The translations under genes were made by a program, and so were the position numbers. 64,000 nucleotides of DNA from Lates calcarifer (taxonomy: Eukaryota; Chordata; Actinopteri; Centropomidae): the NCBI RefSeq assembly GCF_001640805.2, contig NC_066843.1, positions 6,091,688 through 6,155,687 on the forward strand, given 5' to 3'. The notes below the pieces were generated by a model, which saw nothing but the letters and a program-made list of their open reading frames with translations, ran no database searches and had not been told where the DNA came from. Below, one piece after another: positions 13,805-27,675 of the stretch. Within the stretch, counting starts at the first letter, position 1. Each line of letters opens with the position of its first letter.

Positions 13805-14777
13805 CAGTGGTGGAAGAAGTATTCAGATCCTTTACTTTAGTCAGTGAGAACATTACAGGATTACTCAATGACATGTGAAAGTTCTTCATTATTTATTTAT
13901 TTATTTTTTATAAAAGTACATAAGTATTAACGGTAAAATGTATTTGAATTATTTCAAGAAAGTAATATAGTACATATCATTCTTATTTTGTTAGTATTCA
14001 TACAACAGTGTGGCAGCATTTTACTGTTGTAGCAGGTCATGGTGGAGCTAGTTTTACCTACTTTATATACAGTTTGGTGGTTTAATCCAGTGGTTCCCGA
14101 TCTAAGGGTTAGGGCCCTTCAAAGGGTCATGACAAATCTGAAACAACAGAGAGTTTTATGTCTTTGAGCCTTCAATAAAACCATCTCAAGAAAACTAAAT
14201 TCAAAGAGTACTCCACCAGTTAAGTATTCCTCAGCAGTTAAAATAAAATGATCACAATTGATGCAGCAGTACTGGGGATATTGTCTTTTTTATTCCATGC
14301 GTTCTTCTTCTTTGTCTACATTAACCACAATGCAGCTGGACTGGCAAAAGTTCGGTTGGAGATTCATTAGCAGCTGACATTGCCTGGAGCCATCAGCCTC
14401 AAGCAGAGATGAGGAGCAGACTTACAGAGGTCTGGTAAGTTCACTTCTTTCTAACCCCACACCCCCAGATTTTTATTTTAGTGGGATTTCCTTTCACTTT
14501 TGGATGGCTCTGCCAACTACTCACAGATATTTGACAGATGACAAGGGGCGCAGAGTAGATTTTGTGCTTTTTGCTGTTGGTCACAAGCCAAAATGGTTAA
14601 GAACCTTTGGTTACATCTTTAATAATCTGATAAGATTTTACAATCTTATCTAATGTAATTTTAATGTAATGTAATTTTAAATCTTAAAAGTAGCAAGTAA
14701 GTAAAGCTGCCAAATAAATGCAATAGAGTAAAAATATACATACATATATATATATATAAATGTTACTTTCCAGCACA
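13805..14777 (+). mobile_element. hAT-like non-autonomous element, copy 3, with nested insertion
   Basis: It starts CAGTGGTGGAAGAAGTATTC at 13805, a well-kept terminus, and ends TGTTACTTTCCAGCACAG near 14777, the decayed other end. The middle is interrupted at 14088 by a second element, after which the host resumes with AAGTAGCAAGTAAGTAAAGCT and GAGTAAAAATATAC. A (TA)n tract lies at about 14740-14758. Confidence 0.6.
14088..14612 (+). mobile_element. CAGTGGTTCCC-type element nested in copy 3
   Basis: It begins CAGTGGTTCCCGATCTAAGG and ends with a decayed inverse, GGTTAAGAACCTTTGG. It splits a hAT-like element, so it inserted later. A related copy lies at 23388-23726. Confidence 0.5.
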
Positions 14778-15679
14778 GGAGGTCATAGAGAAGTGGATGC
14801 TGAAAAGTTCACATCATGTGCGCTGTGAACACATCAAGGTGAGATTTAGTGGATCTACAGAGAACACCTGCCAAAAGGTTAAGAGCAGCACAGTGTGGAG
14901 GGAGAGTGTGATTCTACATATCTTACCATAATCATTTCAGGTCATTTCAGCTTTATTTGATAGTCAGTGTGAGTGTGAGACTGAGGCAGACTGTGACAGG
15001 AAAGATGGGATGTACTGGAGGACTGGATTACTAATTTGCATTGAACCACTGGAAAGGATTCAGGCCTGCAGAGCTGTAAGAAAGTGATAATCACCTGACC
15101 TCAAGCTAAATTACAAAGCAGGATCTTTCAAAATAAAGCTATTACCAGATTACTTCACTGGGCATCTGCAGCATGTGCTCTCTGAGCTAAATGAAAACCT
15201 GTATCACAGTCAGTGTCTAGTTTCCTGCTCTCCCCTCTCCATGTCGACTCAGTCGCTCTCTATAAATACATAAGGTGCTGTTTCCAAGGTAACAACTCTA
15301 TAGAGAATTGGCCACCTGAAATCTAGATGGAGTGGAAAAGGAGGGTGATCGGTGGTCTGCATGGCTCTCTGATTGTCAGGAAAATACCCTCATCTTCGCT
15401 GTGGCCCCTGGGACCATCAGTCTTCATTAGCTCAGGATGTCATTCTAAAGTTCTGCCTCAGGCTCGTGACAGAGAGGCATGTCTAAAAATGATCCCTGTT
15501 ATTGTCAGGATATGTGTTTGCTGTCTGATCTAGAGCTGGGTACATCATCTGTATATCAATCTTGTCTTAACTGTCTGATAGTGCACTTTGAAGCTGTGGA
15601 GACTCACTTAGCAGCATCTCCTAACACATTGTCAAACTGCATATTATATCCAACTCATCAGTGTGATTATTACAGATTA

Positions 15680-16184
15680 CAGTGCTGTACTCAAGTACAA
15701 TTCTGAGTTACTTGTACTGTACTTGAGTATTTCAATTTTATGCTAATTTACACTTTTACTCCACAACATTTCAGAGGGAAATATTGCACTTTTTACTACA
15801 ATACATTTATGTGGTACCTACAGTTACATTGCAGATTAAAATTTTAATGAGCATATAAAATACAGTGCGTTGTTACACAGTAAATTAAACCATCCTGTTG
15901 TATAAAGATATGTGTACAATTAGTTCTATATGGGTATGACATTTAAATTTAGTTTGCACATTATTGCATCGATAAATATAATGATAATCTAATATATAAT
16001 AATGTACAACAGAGCTCATTTTGCTGCACATTGAGTACCTCTACTTTTATACCTCAAGCACATTTTCTTGATAATACTTACTTTTATCTCAGTAAGACTT
16101 TGAATGCAAGAGTAACAGAGCATTTTTAAATTGTGGTATTGTTACTGTCACCTAAGTAAAAGATCCTAATACTTCTACTAATTG
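15680..16184 (-). mobile_element. hAT-like non-autonomous element, copy 4
   Basis: It starts CAGTGCTGTACTCAAGTACA, contains TTTACTCCACAACATTTCAG and ATTTTCTTGATAATACTTAC, and ends AAAGATCCTAATACTTCTAC. It is a near full-length reverse-orientation copy of the family at 13805. Confidence 0.65.
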
Positions 16185-16259
16185 ACATATAATAACAGTA
16201 ACATTTTAAGAGGCAACAACTGTACATAACGTGTATGTAATGCAACAATGGTATATAAT

Positions 16260-17195
16260 CAGAGCAGTTTTAATAACAGGGATCTGGTCTCTGCCTCACA
16301 GAGAAGTTCATACCAGCATCAAGGAAAACATAAACACTTCCTGTGAAAACTTTCTCTCATTTGATTGCTATATTATGAAGGTCTTATGATGAGTGTATTT
16401 ACTATCACGAGTGTTTGCTGCCCTCCAGTCGTCACAGTTAGGAACTGCAAGACTAAATTAAATTCTAATCTAATAAACAGCTTCAATATTAGTATAATCA
16501 TCATTAATATTAATATGTGCAAGTCATTATTAGTGCAATCATTCATAATTAACTGCAGTGACATCAGTACTGTTAATAATTGTTATAATGACATTTTGCT
16601 GGTGTGGAGAGATCAGACTAATCTACAAGACATGTTCCAGCCAGCATCAAGGCCTCTGGTGAATATTTAAAAATATTATAAGACTCATTGTAAGTGATGA
16701 ATTGTTAACAAGTGGATACAGTTCAAATCATGCACAGCGAAATATCACAAATGTGCTATGATCTACACTGTCTATCCTTAGACCCTCGATTTGGATAAGG
16801 AAAAACCCTTTACTTGAAACACAGCAGAATTGTACTATGGAAAATCAGGACACCATAAATGGATATAGACATGCATGTTCACATACACAGATATCAAACA
16901 ATACAAGCTCCTGCACCACGTACTGCAATCCTATAAACAGATCTGGAATAAACACTATCTTTATGAAACTGTTTATCTCCTCTGTATAAAGGTCTGTTTG
17001 TATTTAAAATCATGTGTGTTCGCTGCCCTCCAGTGGTCACATGCAGGAACTGTAACATTATATTAAAGTCATTTAGTTGATTAATTCACTTAATTTCTGA
17101 CTACTGCAGGGATCAATATTAATTTTTAAAGTTTTCTGGTGTGGAGATCACTCTGCCTCCTAAAGATGTTCATACCAGTGTCAAAGAGGGCAACA
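16260..17195 (+). repeat. Diverged local duplication
   Basis: A module containing CTGCCCTCCAGTSGTCAC...GGAACTG, then CTGGTGTGGAGAGATCA, then a CCAGYRTCAA segment, occurs at about 16405-16660 and again at about 17015-17195. A further copy of the last part lies near 16289-16330. The copies are well diverged. Confidence 0.5.
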
Positions 17196-17224
17196 TAATG
17201 AAAATTGCCTATCACAAGAGCCAA

Positions 17225-17410
17225 ATGTGATGTCTAAAAAATGTAATTTTGTCTGAACTATTGTCAAAAACCCAAAGACATTCAATTTACAGTGATATAA
17301 AACAGAGAAAAGCAGCAATTTATCACACTGGAGAAGCTGGAACCAGAGAATATTTGGCATTTTGTGCGTGTGCCCTCACTGGAAAGAAACTGGTTGGATA
17401 CAATCCATCC
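17225..17410 (+). repeat. Fragment of a GGGCTGCARCTAAC-type element
   Basis: AAACCCAAAGACATTCAATT, AAACAGAGAAAAGCAGCAAT and GAAGCTGGAACCAGAGAATA match the internal part of a repeat family common in percomorph genomes. The open frame here is therefore not a gene. Confidence 0.5.
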
Positions 17411-18004
17411 TTCTTCTTTTTGTATATTCACTGTAAAGGCAGATTAATTCTTACATTTGAAGCTTTAATACAGCAATTGACATTAAAGAATCTAATTAAA
17501 TCATCACAATAGCCATTACCACATTTTTCTACTGGCATACTGGAAGGAAATTGAAATTAATAGTGAGAAGGAGGAGATGGCAGAGAATTGCCATTAAAGC
17601 TATAGATGCTGCCAGATTATCTCACAAGAAACATTTTTTGCCTAACAAACATTATATGGGCTGTAGATATAACCTGAGGGGAAAGATCAGCGAGGTTCTG
17701 AGCCTGCCGATTGACAGGTAACGTACAGAGGATGGTGACAAGTGTTGTGTTCGTACATTTTACTTAATAGGAAAATAAGATCCAAAAGGAATCTTGCATT
17801 CTTGACAGCTGTCAAGTCTTTGATAAGGTCAAAAACATAAAATACATGTGAATCTCTGACAGGATATGGCTGATACGATCAGGGAACATGTTAACAGGCT
17901 AACAGGTTTAAAACATTCGATTATAGTCATCACTGGACACATTTCTCATATGAACACCTTAAAATCCAATTTTAAGTGATTACCAATGAGGAGGCCGGTA
18001 AAGC
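17411..18004. other. Intergenic, nothing recognised
   Basis: AT-rich sequence between repeat fragments and the inferred arf2 3' end. No feature supported. Confidence 0.4.
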
Positions 18005-19873
18005 AGATGTACAATAGAGATCTCTTTATTATAGTGCATTTATCAGATGTTACAAGATGAGTTTAAAAAAGCATAAAAGGTACTTAAGAAATACATATGC
18101 ACATACCTTGTCATTTTGTACAGAAACAATCCTGAAAATTAAAGCTTCACATCTGAACAAAGAGTAGGTGGGATGATGTCAAGTTAAAATACATTTTCTT
18201 ACAGAATATTATATACATTTGTATTTCTTGCTGTATGCCAGATTATGTAACACATCTATGAACTCTACGCATGTTTAGGAAATACCATAACGTAAGGACA
18301 AAGAAGGCCAAAAAGATTAGTCGTTCAGACTCAAACTCTCAGAGAAAACATCTATAATGTCCAGTCATTAAAAAAAAACAAAAAAAACAAAAAAAAACAA
18401 AGGGGAAATGAATTTCCCTTTAGAGGTCAGTGTGATATTATGACCTTAAAGTCATCTTTACTCAGTCAAGGGTGTGCGATTGTTTTCTTATTAACTGCAA
18501 GAGCAATTGGGATCAAACTCTTCTATTACTGGCTGGACTGGTGTAACATTCGCACTTGCACATTTTAACTGTCTGCTGGTGTAGAGGAATGGGAAGGATT
18601 ATTATCTATGGGATCATTGCAAAGGCTGATGGATAAACCGCTGTCATAGCACAGGCCTGTGTGGTGCAAGCTGATGAGGTTGTGCAAACAGCATCAGAGT
18701 GGCATGATGTAAATAACAACTGGGGGGAAGCACCCCTGGATACATGCAGGGAAAACACCATACAGCCTGAAAGCATTAAGGAGGCATTTACAGTGCTGAT
18801 TCAAACAGTGGGCCAGAGCAACTGTACCGTCTATCGCAGCGCTGACAAGGTGGTTGAAAGGAGCATGTGCGCCCTTTGGAAAACACGGGAGAAGGCAACT
18901 TCATGCTCTACAGGACAAATCCAAAACTGAGCCAAAACACAATGAGCTGTTCCTGAATCCAACCAATTGGTCCCGAAAGCATTTTTCACTCAAAAAGGCT
19001 GCACACCTGGCATGTCAGCTCATGCTAAACTGAACCAGGTCACGCGTGCGTACAGTAACATAAAAAAAGAATACAATAAAATAAGAGAACAGACCCTAAC
19101 CCAAAGAACTACATACAAGAGAAAATAAGACTACCAGTAAATAAAAAGCCAGTGGGAGCAACTCAAAAAAAAGGAAAAAAAGGCCTCATTGTTCCAATGG
19201 ACTGGATGTAGCTGAAACCCACACAGCACCCAGAGGATACACACATCCACCAATGCCGCTGTAGCTACACACACAGCTCCACATATGTAAATACGTGCTG
19301 GAAAGGTTATTGCCTTTTCTAGGATCTTTTTGGATTTGGACAAATGGACAAATTGAAACAAAGAAACCATAAGAGAATCAATGAGGATCCAGTGTTTGCT
19401 GCAACAGTTAAAATTTAAATCTTGGATTAGTTTTATTTTAGGAAAGGTGACACAGGTTACACTGTGGTATAGTGTGTCTGCGCAGGGTGAATAAACAATT
19501 ATCATAAAGGCCTTAATGCCACACCTGGACTCAACATCCCATCACGTCGTCCATTCCTTTTGTTTGTGGAAACCTGTACCTTTTGGGGGCGGGGGGGGTT
19601 CAAGAGTTAACTGCGTTCAAGGCACAGTGTGGCTGCTCCCACTTGGCTCACACATACAAAACGTGCGTTCAGTCATCTGAAAATACTCATCCAAACACAC
19701 CCATACAGTACACAGATGCAGGGGAGCACTGGCCAAAGGTCCAACTCTTCAGAGGAAAGAGAGGGGGAAAAAAAGAGAGGAGAGTGTGAGACCAAAACCA
19801 GTGCAGTTTCCCATTACACTGCAGACAGAGATGACAGACGGGACGGGGACGGGGACAGGGGAATCATTATGGA
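18005..19873 (-). other. arf2: Probable arf2 3'UTR
   Basis: Non-coding stretch directly after the arf2 stop codon. A poly(A) signal AATAAA on the minus strand (TTTATT at 18025-18030 on plus) would give a 3'UTR of about 1.85 kb. Other AATAAA-like hexamers occur nearer the stop, for example within about 19430-19440. The tract contains A-rich runs at 18370-18402 and a short GGGACGG-type repeat near 19838-19860. The end point is inferred, not proven. Confidence 0.5.
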
Positions 19874-21526
<1,653 letters not shown>

Positions 21527-23274
21527 CTTGGCACACCTGCAGAATGACAAAGGACAATGAGTGGTCATGTGTCTAAAAATGTGCAACCATGATGGAAGCA
21601 ATGACAGAGAGATTATTAAAGCATTAATGATTCACCTCTACAAGCTGACCTGGCAGTGTTGCTACAGACAGAACCAAACAGCACCTCCTATGGCCTATAA
21701 TGCCCATCAACACTGAATACGTATGTATATTTTAATGTAAAAAGCTCTACTGCTATTCTCAAGTTACTCTTAATGCCTTCTATGAAAAAAAAAAACACCC
21801 AGAAAAAGTTCGAGCACACAGCTGCAGAGAATGCTCCTCCCAAGCAAAACAAACTAAAAAGGCCACTAACAGATGGTAAAAAGCAGGTGACTGTAAGTGC
21901 TGATGTAAACAAGATAAACCATTATCCTTATTAATCTGCTGCCAGTGATGGTTGTCTTCATGTGAAAGTAGAGGTGAGTTAGCCACTAAGGCAGTAGAAA
22001 GCGACTTCATTTCACTTAATTTTGTTGAGCTACTGCAACCTGCATGGCTAATTATACCGCACTGCCTCAGGTGAACACATGTACAACCTGCTTTTGACCC
22101 TGTTTATGTGAGACGGTTGTCACATGACATCGCTTCACTCCAGCCTGTGGTGCTATTTTCTCAAACATAACTGAAAAATCACAAAAACAGCATACAAGTA
22201 CATAAATTAAACACTTAGTATAGTTTCAATTCAGATTTTCTTTCATGTGTGTGCTCACTCTTTACCTGTCAGTAACAAAGAAAAGCAGTCATTCAAATGT
22301 CAATATCTTTAAATGAACTCCCCATTTATGATAGACATTGCAGTAACAGACAGGAGGTCAGGATCCTAGGCTGGATGACACATAAACCTGTTTATAACCG
22401 TTTTGAAATTGTCTAGATGTCAGACAACATAGAGTATTTAATTTACAGAGATGTGAAATTAATGTAATTCTTGGCATCTCTAACTGTTTGATCTACAAAC
22501 CACCAGACAGTGTGGTGTAATAAATGCCTTGTTTTGTCTGACCAACAGACCAGTATCCAAAAAGAATCTATTAACTATGATATAAGACAAGGAAAAACAG
22601 TGACACTGCTTCAATGGCAAATCTGGCAAATGTATAATAACAATAATAAAAACAGTCAGATTTCTGTCTCTATTATTCCCAACATTCTGCAAATCCTGTA
22701 CCCTTATAAGTCATATTCATACTTTATGACAGGAAAATTACAGCTGAAATAAACTACCACTGAGGTCCAGGATCAAGTGCTGTAAATCATATTTCTGTTG
22801 TGTTTTCCCAGCCTGCCCACCTGTTTACACTCCAGTGATTTTAAGGTTTTTACACAATGTCTGTTGACGACTAGCGACAACGTGCCCCAGCTTGTTCTGC
22901 TCAGATGTGTATTATATGTACAGGTGGCGTGCGCAATAAAGATAAGCATCACTAAGTTAAAAAAGAAAAAAAGGCACATTCTTCAAGCACAGAAACAGCA
23001 AGAGTCAGTAACTAAGAAAACAACATGTCCTCTGGTAGTGTTGCAATCTGGACAACTACATCTATTGTCAGTGAAGAAACTGATATCTCTGCTTCTCCTA
23101 CGACAGATTTCTGCCTGTATGATTGTTGGCTGACAACGCAAAATGTCCAATCTAGAAAAAAAGCCCTTTTGTTCCAATTCTGAGGGACTGACGCCAAGAC
23201 CTGCTGCTGACCATTTGTGTTTTAGACAGTTACAAATTCTCATCCCACAAAAGAAATTTTATATTGTCTGCTAT

Positions 23275-23790
23275 GGGGCTGCAGCTAACAATTACTTTCA
23301 TTATTGATTAGGGTCTAATTACTTTTGATTATCAATTAATTTTTTTGGCTTATAAAATGTCAGAAAACTGTAGAAAATCAAGGTTTCCAGTGGTTCCCAA
23401 CATTTTTGGCTGACTCCTTAAAATGAAGCAATGTCCTTTCAGGACACCTCATCTTTAGCAGCATTTAGGTACTGGATGTAATTAATTCAACCAAAAAATT
23501 TGAGCTCATTTTAATTGAATAATTTTTTTGGAGGCCTGGAGATGGAAAATACATAGCAAAGCTTTGAGGAAAGACTTTTAAAAAATGTTCATAACTTTGT
23601 CTGACAGAATATTACGTAACATTATATTTTGTTCCGCTTTTCTATCCTGTCAATCATTTTGCAAGCCCTCAGATCTATCTTGCAAACCCCTTGTGGGGTT
23701 CCGAACCCACAAACTGGGAACCAACGATTTAAACGATTCATCAGAAATTGTTGCAGATTAATTTTCTGTCAGTAAACAACAATTGTTTCT
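23275..23790 (+). mobile_element. GGGCTGCARCTAAC-type element, interrupted
   Basis: It begins GGGGCTGCAGCTAACAATTA, continues GGCTTATAAAATGTCAGAAA, is interrupted at 23388-23726, then resumes TTTAAACGATTCATCAGAAA and TTGTTGCAGATTAATTTTCT. Lies in arf2 intron 1. Other fragments are at 17225, 22528 and 37796. Confidence 0.55.
23388..23726 (+). mobile_element. CAGTGGTTCCC-type element nested in another repeat
   Basis: It starts CAGTGGTTCCCAACATTTTT and ends AAACTGGGAACCAACG, an inverted terminal pair. The interrupted host sequence on both sides shows it inserted second. Related to 14088-14612. Confidence 0.6.
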
Positions 23791-25454
23791 ATTAAGCTGT
23801 AAGTGATGGCAACCATCTTGTTAAATTCTCAGGGATAAATCAGGAAAAGTAGCTTTACAGCTGCTGAAGGGCTGGCTTTGTGAACACTGACTGTTACTGT
23901 GACCTCCATTACATAGCATTTCAAAATTACTTCACAGCTACAGTATGCACTTGTGACCAGCAGCTGAGGCTGATCATATGGCAGGCACACAACAAAGCCA
24001 CCAATGGCAATATGTTTCCATTAAATAACCAAAGAATAGGCTTTTAAAGGCTGTTTTGTTTTATAATTTGACCATAAGCAGCAGCAGCGAGACAGACTAG
24101 TACAAGATTAACTTAATTATAGTCCTGAGCTTCATGATCAATTCAAGAGTTTTGAAGAGAACAAAGTCCGTCGTGTACCAAAAAACAAGAGGCACTACTG
24201 TAGTTCCTACTTCTTAAAACAGCACATTTGCAAACCTCAGTTAAGACAGTAGTTAACATACTTTAAGGCTCTGATTAGGTGGAGAGACTACTTCATTTTC
24301 AGCTTACAGCTTCTGTGATGTATCTCTCACAGCTCCAGCAGATAGACACGGTAAAGGTATTTAGTTTTACTAGCGAATAAAAGCTCTCACCGAGTTCTAA
24401 GATTGTGCTGAAGGCAAGAGCAGTCTGGAAACAATACCGGTTGTCCAACAAATTCAGACCTGACCTGTTGATAAACAACAATTGATAAACAATGGATACA
24501 ACGTTAAAGCTTTAGCTATCGAAAATATTCAAACACAAAAGTCAACATCTGTGAATGGGAAGTAGGTAACTAAAGCAGAAAATAATATTCAAACATTCCA
24601 CACTGTTTCCTTAGGGACTACAAACATCAGTGGTATGAGGTAACACCAAGTATGTATCAGCTCAGCTGTAAATCCTGTTAAATAGATGCTCCATAGCGTA
24701 AACGGGATCGACAGGTTTCTGCAACCTCAACCGGACACAAGAGGTTTTTGGAACAGGAAGTCTGGGGTTTTATACTGACGACTGATTTAAATTTGACAAG
24801 ATCAATGTTGGGAAAACACAGTGAACACTGCATGTAAAACATAAAGATACAGCATCTGTTCATCTGCAGGCAGATGTCTGTGATGCTGATGGTCACATAC
24901 TTCTGTGTATATGGTAAAATACATCAAAATGAGATCTTGGTTTTTGCACAGCCTTTAACTATGGTTACGCTGGGGCTTAAGTAGTTGACTCTAACGCCAT
25001 TTAAAGTAAGCATCAGTATTAATATCGCTTTAATTTAAACTCCAACAACACGTCAATAGTGTAAATGCTGTTTTAAGTGATATCAAAGAGTACTCTTCGG
25101 TTAGCCTGCAGCTGGAAAGCTAGCCTGATTTTGTTTTAGGAATAATCATCGACTTTAGATTATCAAAGCATAGCTGTACCTCCATTTGTAGCAAGATTAT
25201 AACGAGTGATAAGTCTACTGGTTGCTGTATGAAGCGAGCTTATATATTGAGATCAAATGTTTCAAACTTCCTAAGCCGTGTTCAAGTAAAACTGCTAAGG
25301 AAACAGCTAACGAACTTTACTTCAAGCTTACACGACTCACAGCCTCCTGTAACCATGAAAACTATTATCCACCCTTAGTCCCTGCTCTTATTTAAATGTA
25401 AATCAATATATCTGTGAAATTATGGTGTTAAATGTGTTTGAATAATGATACTAC

Positions 25455-25545
25455 CTTTGCTAACGCTTCTCGATCCTTCTCCTCTGCTCCGGTTTAGCAA
25501 CAAAATGGCGTTTTCCGGCGACGCCGTCTTCTTCTTCTTCGTCAT
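25455..25545 (-). other. arf2: arf2 5' untranslated first exon (candidate)
   Basis: ARF genes usually begin with a non-coding exon. The first coding exon here begins at 21536 after CTGCAG, ten bases before the ATG, so an upstream 5'UTR exon is required. A good donor on the minus strand (AAAG|GTAGTA, exon end at 25455) closes a CpG-containing stretch next to ETS- and YY1-like promoter motifs. The 5' end is a guess. Intron 1 would be 3.9 kb (25454-21537). Confidence 0.55.
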
Positions 25546-25610
25546 CATCCGCCTCTTTGTCTTCTTCTTCGTGTTTTTTTGAGGCGGTTGCGTACATAGA
25601 AATGGCGCAT
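25495..25610 (-). promoter_or_regulatory. TATA-less housekeeping-type promoter of arf2
   Basis: The sequence CAAAATGGCG at 25501-25510 resembles a YY1 site, and TTCCGG at 25513-25518 reads CCGGAA (ETS core) on the minus strand. A second AAATGGCGC lies near 25600. CpGs and a (TTC)n tract are present around 25526-25570 and no TATA box is seen. This is the usual composition of a broad housekeeping promoter. It may also act toward the divergent wnt9b, but nothing in the sequence shows that. Confidence 0.45.
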
Positions 25611-27145
25611 TATCGTCAATATATGGTATGGAGTGTAGCTCAAAATTATAACCTCATGGTAGTCTAAGGGGGGAAACTTGTACTATGGCTGTAGGCTAGC
25701 TAGTTGTGTTTTATATTTTTCTTACTGTTAACAAATCACATAAAAAGAACAAAATCAACAATGACTGTAATGCCTGTAAAGCCACAGCTTATGCCTCCAT
25801 TGCTGTCCAAAAAAACAGGTCACACTGTTGCATTGGGTGGCATATTCTCTCTGTAAATTAAGAAATCAAACTTAATTAGCAAAATGAAGTTTGGGCCAAG
25901 TATCTGGAGATCCATATTAGAATGGTGGGCCATTGGTCCATCTATTTTAAGATTATAAACCATCTAAGATTATTAGCTGAACCAGCATTTCTCCAATTTT
26001 GACTGTTTGTGACATTTTGGATTTCTGATACTCTTGCTCCTACAAATACTTTAAAGCTGCAAGAGTCAGCTTGAAGGCAGTGGAGTACAGTTGTAGGTCA
26101 CAGAGGCGTGCATATCACCTGGAAGTTACACTGTCCTCTGTGGAGGAAGAACTGAAGCCCATCTGTCTCTGCTCTCTGCTCAGGATTGTTGGAGATGTGA
26201 CTGTGATATGAGGACATGTAGACCTGGGGCCGCTCCAGCAAAAGCCTGATGCCAGTCTAACAAGTGTGACCAGTAAGTTGCTGTGGGCTACTACTACATT
26301 CTGTCAGTGTATCACTGAAGCATTAGGCCAGATAAGTAACCAAACATGCTGTGTGCCAGAAAACTGATGGTTGAGCTATAAACCAGTCTCTGTTTTATAT
26401 GATAGAAAACTTTTTTGTGTAAGTCAGACAAAACAACACATCTGAAAACACCATTGGGCTTTGGGAAACTTTGCCACATTTCACCCATTTATTTGTTTAT
26501 TTATTTATATTTTTGGACATTTTCTGGCCTAAAAAAATCATTGAAAATGAAACTAGTCAGTAATAAAAGCGATTGTTTGTTCCAGTCTTTGTGACAATGG
26601 TGTATTCTTCATTTTACATCTCCTCCTACTTGCGAATCCATTTATCTACATTAAAAAAAAAAAAAATCCAATCTTGCTCCCAGATTGAATCTATTTTAAA
26701 TCCACTAGATGGGGCTCCATCCATGGTTGTGGTTTTTCTCTGACATACCAAAACATTTTAGAAGAACATGGAGTGTGTAGTTTGATTGGAAGAACAGGCC
26801 TTTAATAACATACTATTTGTTTGCTTCCTTTAATTTCAGACCTCAGGGATCATTTACTTCTCCTACATACGGTTCTCTTGAATCTTGACTGTTTGGTTTG
26901 TTTGGTGGATTTATGCTGCATGGTTATAAAGTAATAACTTGTATGACAAAAATAGAGAAACTTTCTTTTACTTTCTTTTCTCGCTGTTTAGAGATTCAAC
27001 CTGTTGCTCAAGGACACTTCAGAATAAGTGTTTGCTGCCCTTTAAGGATTCGACCTTGAATCTGAGTTTCAGACTGAAACACCATGAAACCACCAAGCTG
27101 CTTTTCATTGGTGAGACTGCAGATCAGCCAAATAGCACTTTATGC

Positions 27146-27181
<36 letters not shown>

Positions 27182-27675
27182 CGAGGCAAATTTTAACAGG
27201 TAGTTAAATTTGAGTTGAGAGGAAGAGTCCACAAATAAACTCTTTCCACCTCAAAGAAACGCCAAAAAAAAGTTTATCTGCCCATAAAATGGCTTCGATT
27301 CGGTTTTGTTTCCTGTGCGTAACCAGAACACCTGGAGACCCGAACACGTACCCAGGTATGTATCCGAGATTTCTAAATCCCAGCAGGTATAAACCGAATC
27401 ATTCCGCAGCCCCGTCCACCTGGGTGGCGTTACAGTGGGAGGGAGGGAACATACAGTAATATAGAGAGTCCAATGAGGGTGCGGTAATATGATGTGCTCC
27501 CACCCCACCACCACCCCCCAAAGAGCCCTGCCTCCCAGCGGACCGCTGGGCCAGGCGCACCGGGTTGAAAGTCTGTGTGCATGTTGGGGCCACTTAAAGA
27601 GGTGCGTCGAGCAGACGGCACGGACTTTCTCCGTTGAAGAATCAGCGAGATGAAGAGCAGCGCCAACCCGGCACC
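25611..27675. other. Divergent intergenic region arf2 / wnt9b with wnt9b 5'UTR
   Basis: About 2 kb separates the two start regions, which are transcribed away from each other. It contains a poly(A) run of about 31 bases at 27147-27177. From about 27300 it becomes GC- and CpG-richer toward the wnt9b start. The wnt9b transcription start cannot be fixed from the sequence, and no convincing TATA box was seen. Confidence 0.5.
27147..27177. repeat. Poly(A) run
   Basis: About 31 A's in a row, 500 bases upstream of wnt9b. It could be the tail of a lost retroelement or a simple repeat, and it is a likely site of length errors. Confidence 0.9.

Larger units (their letters stand above)
21537..25454 (-). 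other. arf2 intron 1 with nested repeats
   Basis: Non-coding intron of 3.9 kb. It holds a fragment of a GGGCTGCARCTAAC-type element (about 22528-22600) and a second, fuller copy (23275-23790) interrupted by a CAGTGGTTCCC element. Short open frames here show no protein-like features. Confidence 0.6.

Noticed and set aside
14330..14437. Plus-strand exon-like stretch with polypyrimidine tract, GCAG acceptor and GTAAGT donor
   Set aside because: It lies inside a CAGTGGTTCCC-type repeat and its frames contain stops; most likely a repeat-borne splice-site mimic.
1..18000. Search for wnt3 coding exons, expected near wnt9b by synteny
   Set aside because: No Wnt3-type sequence found on either strand; if linked, wnt3 lies outside the window.
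18661..18930. 89-codon plus-strand frame opposite the arf2 3'UTR
   Set aside because: No domain, no splice context, and it lies antisense in an inferred 3'UTR.
22255..22290. Third acceptor-donor junction (ACAG|GTAAAG) on the arf2 strand in intron 1
   Set aside because: The pyrimidine tract is weak and the donor is off-consensus; probably chance, and it shows such junctions do arise randomly.
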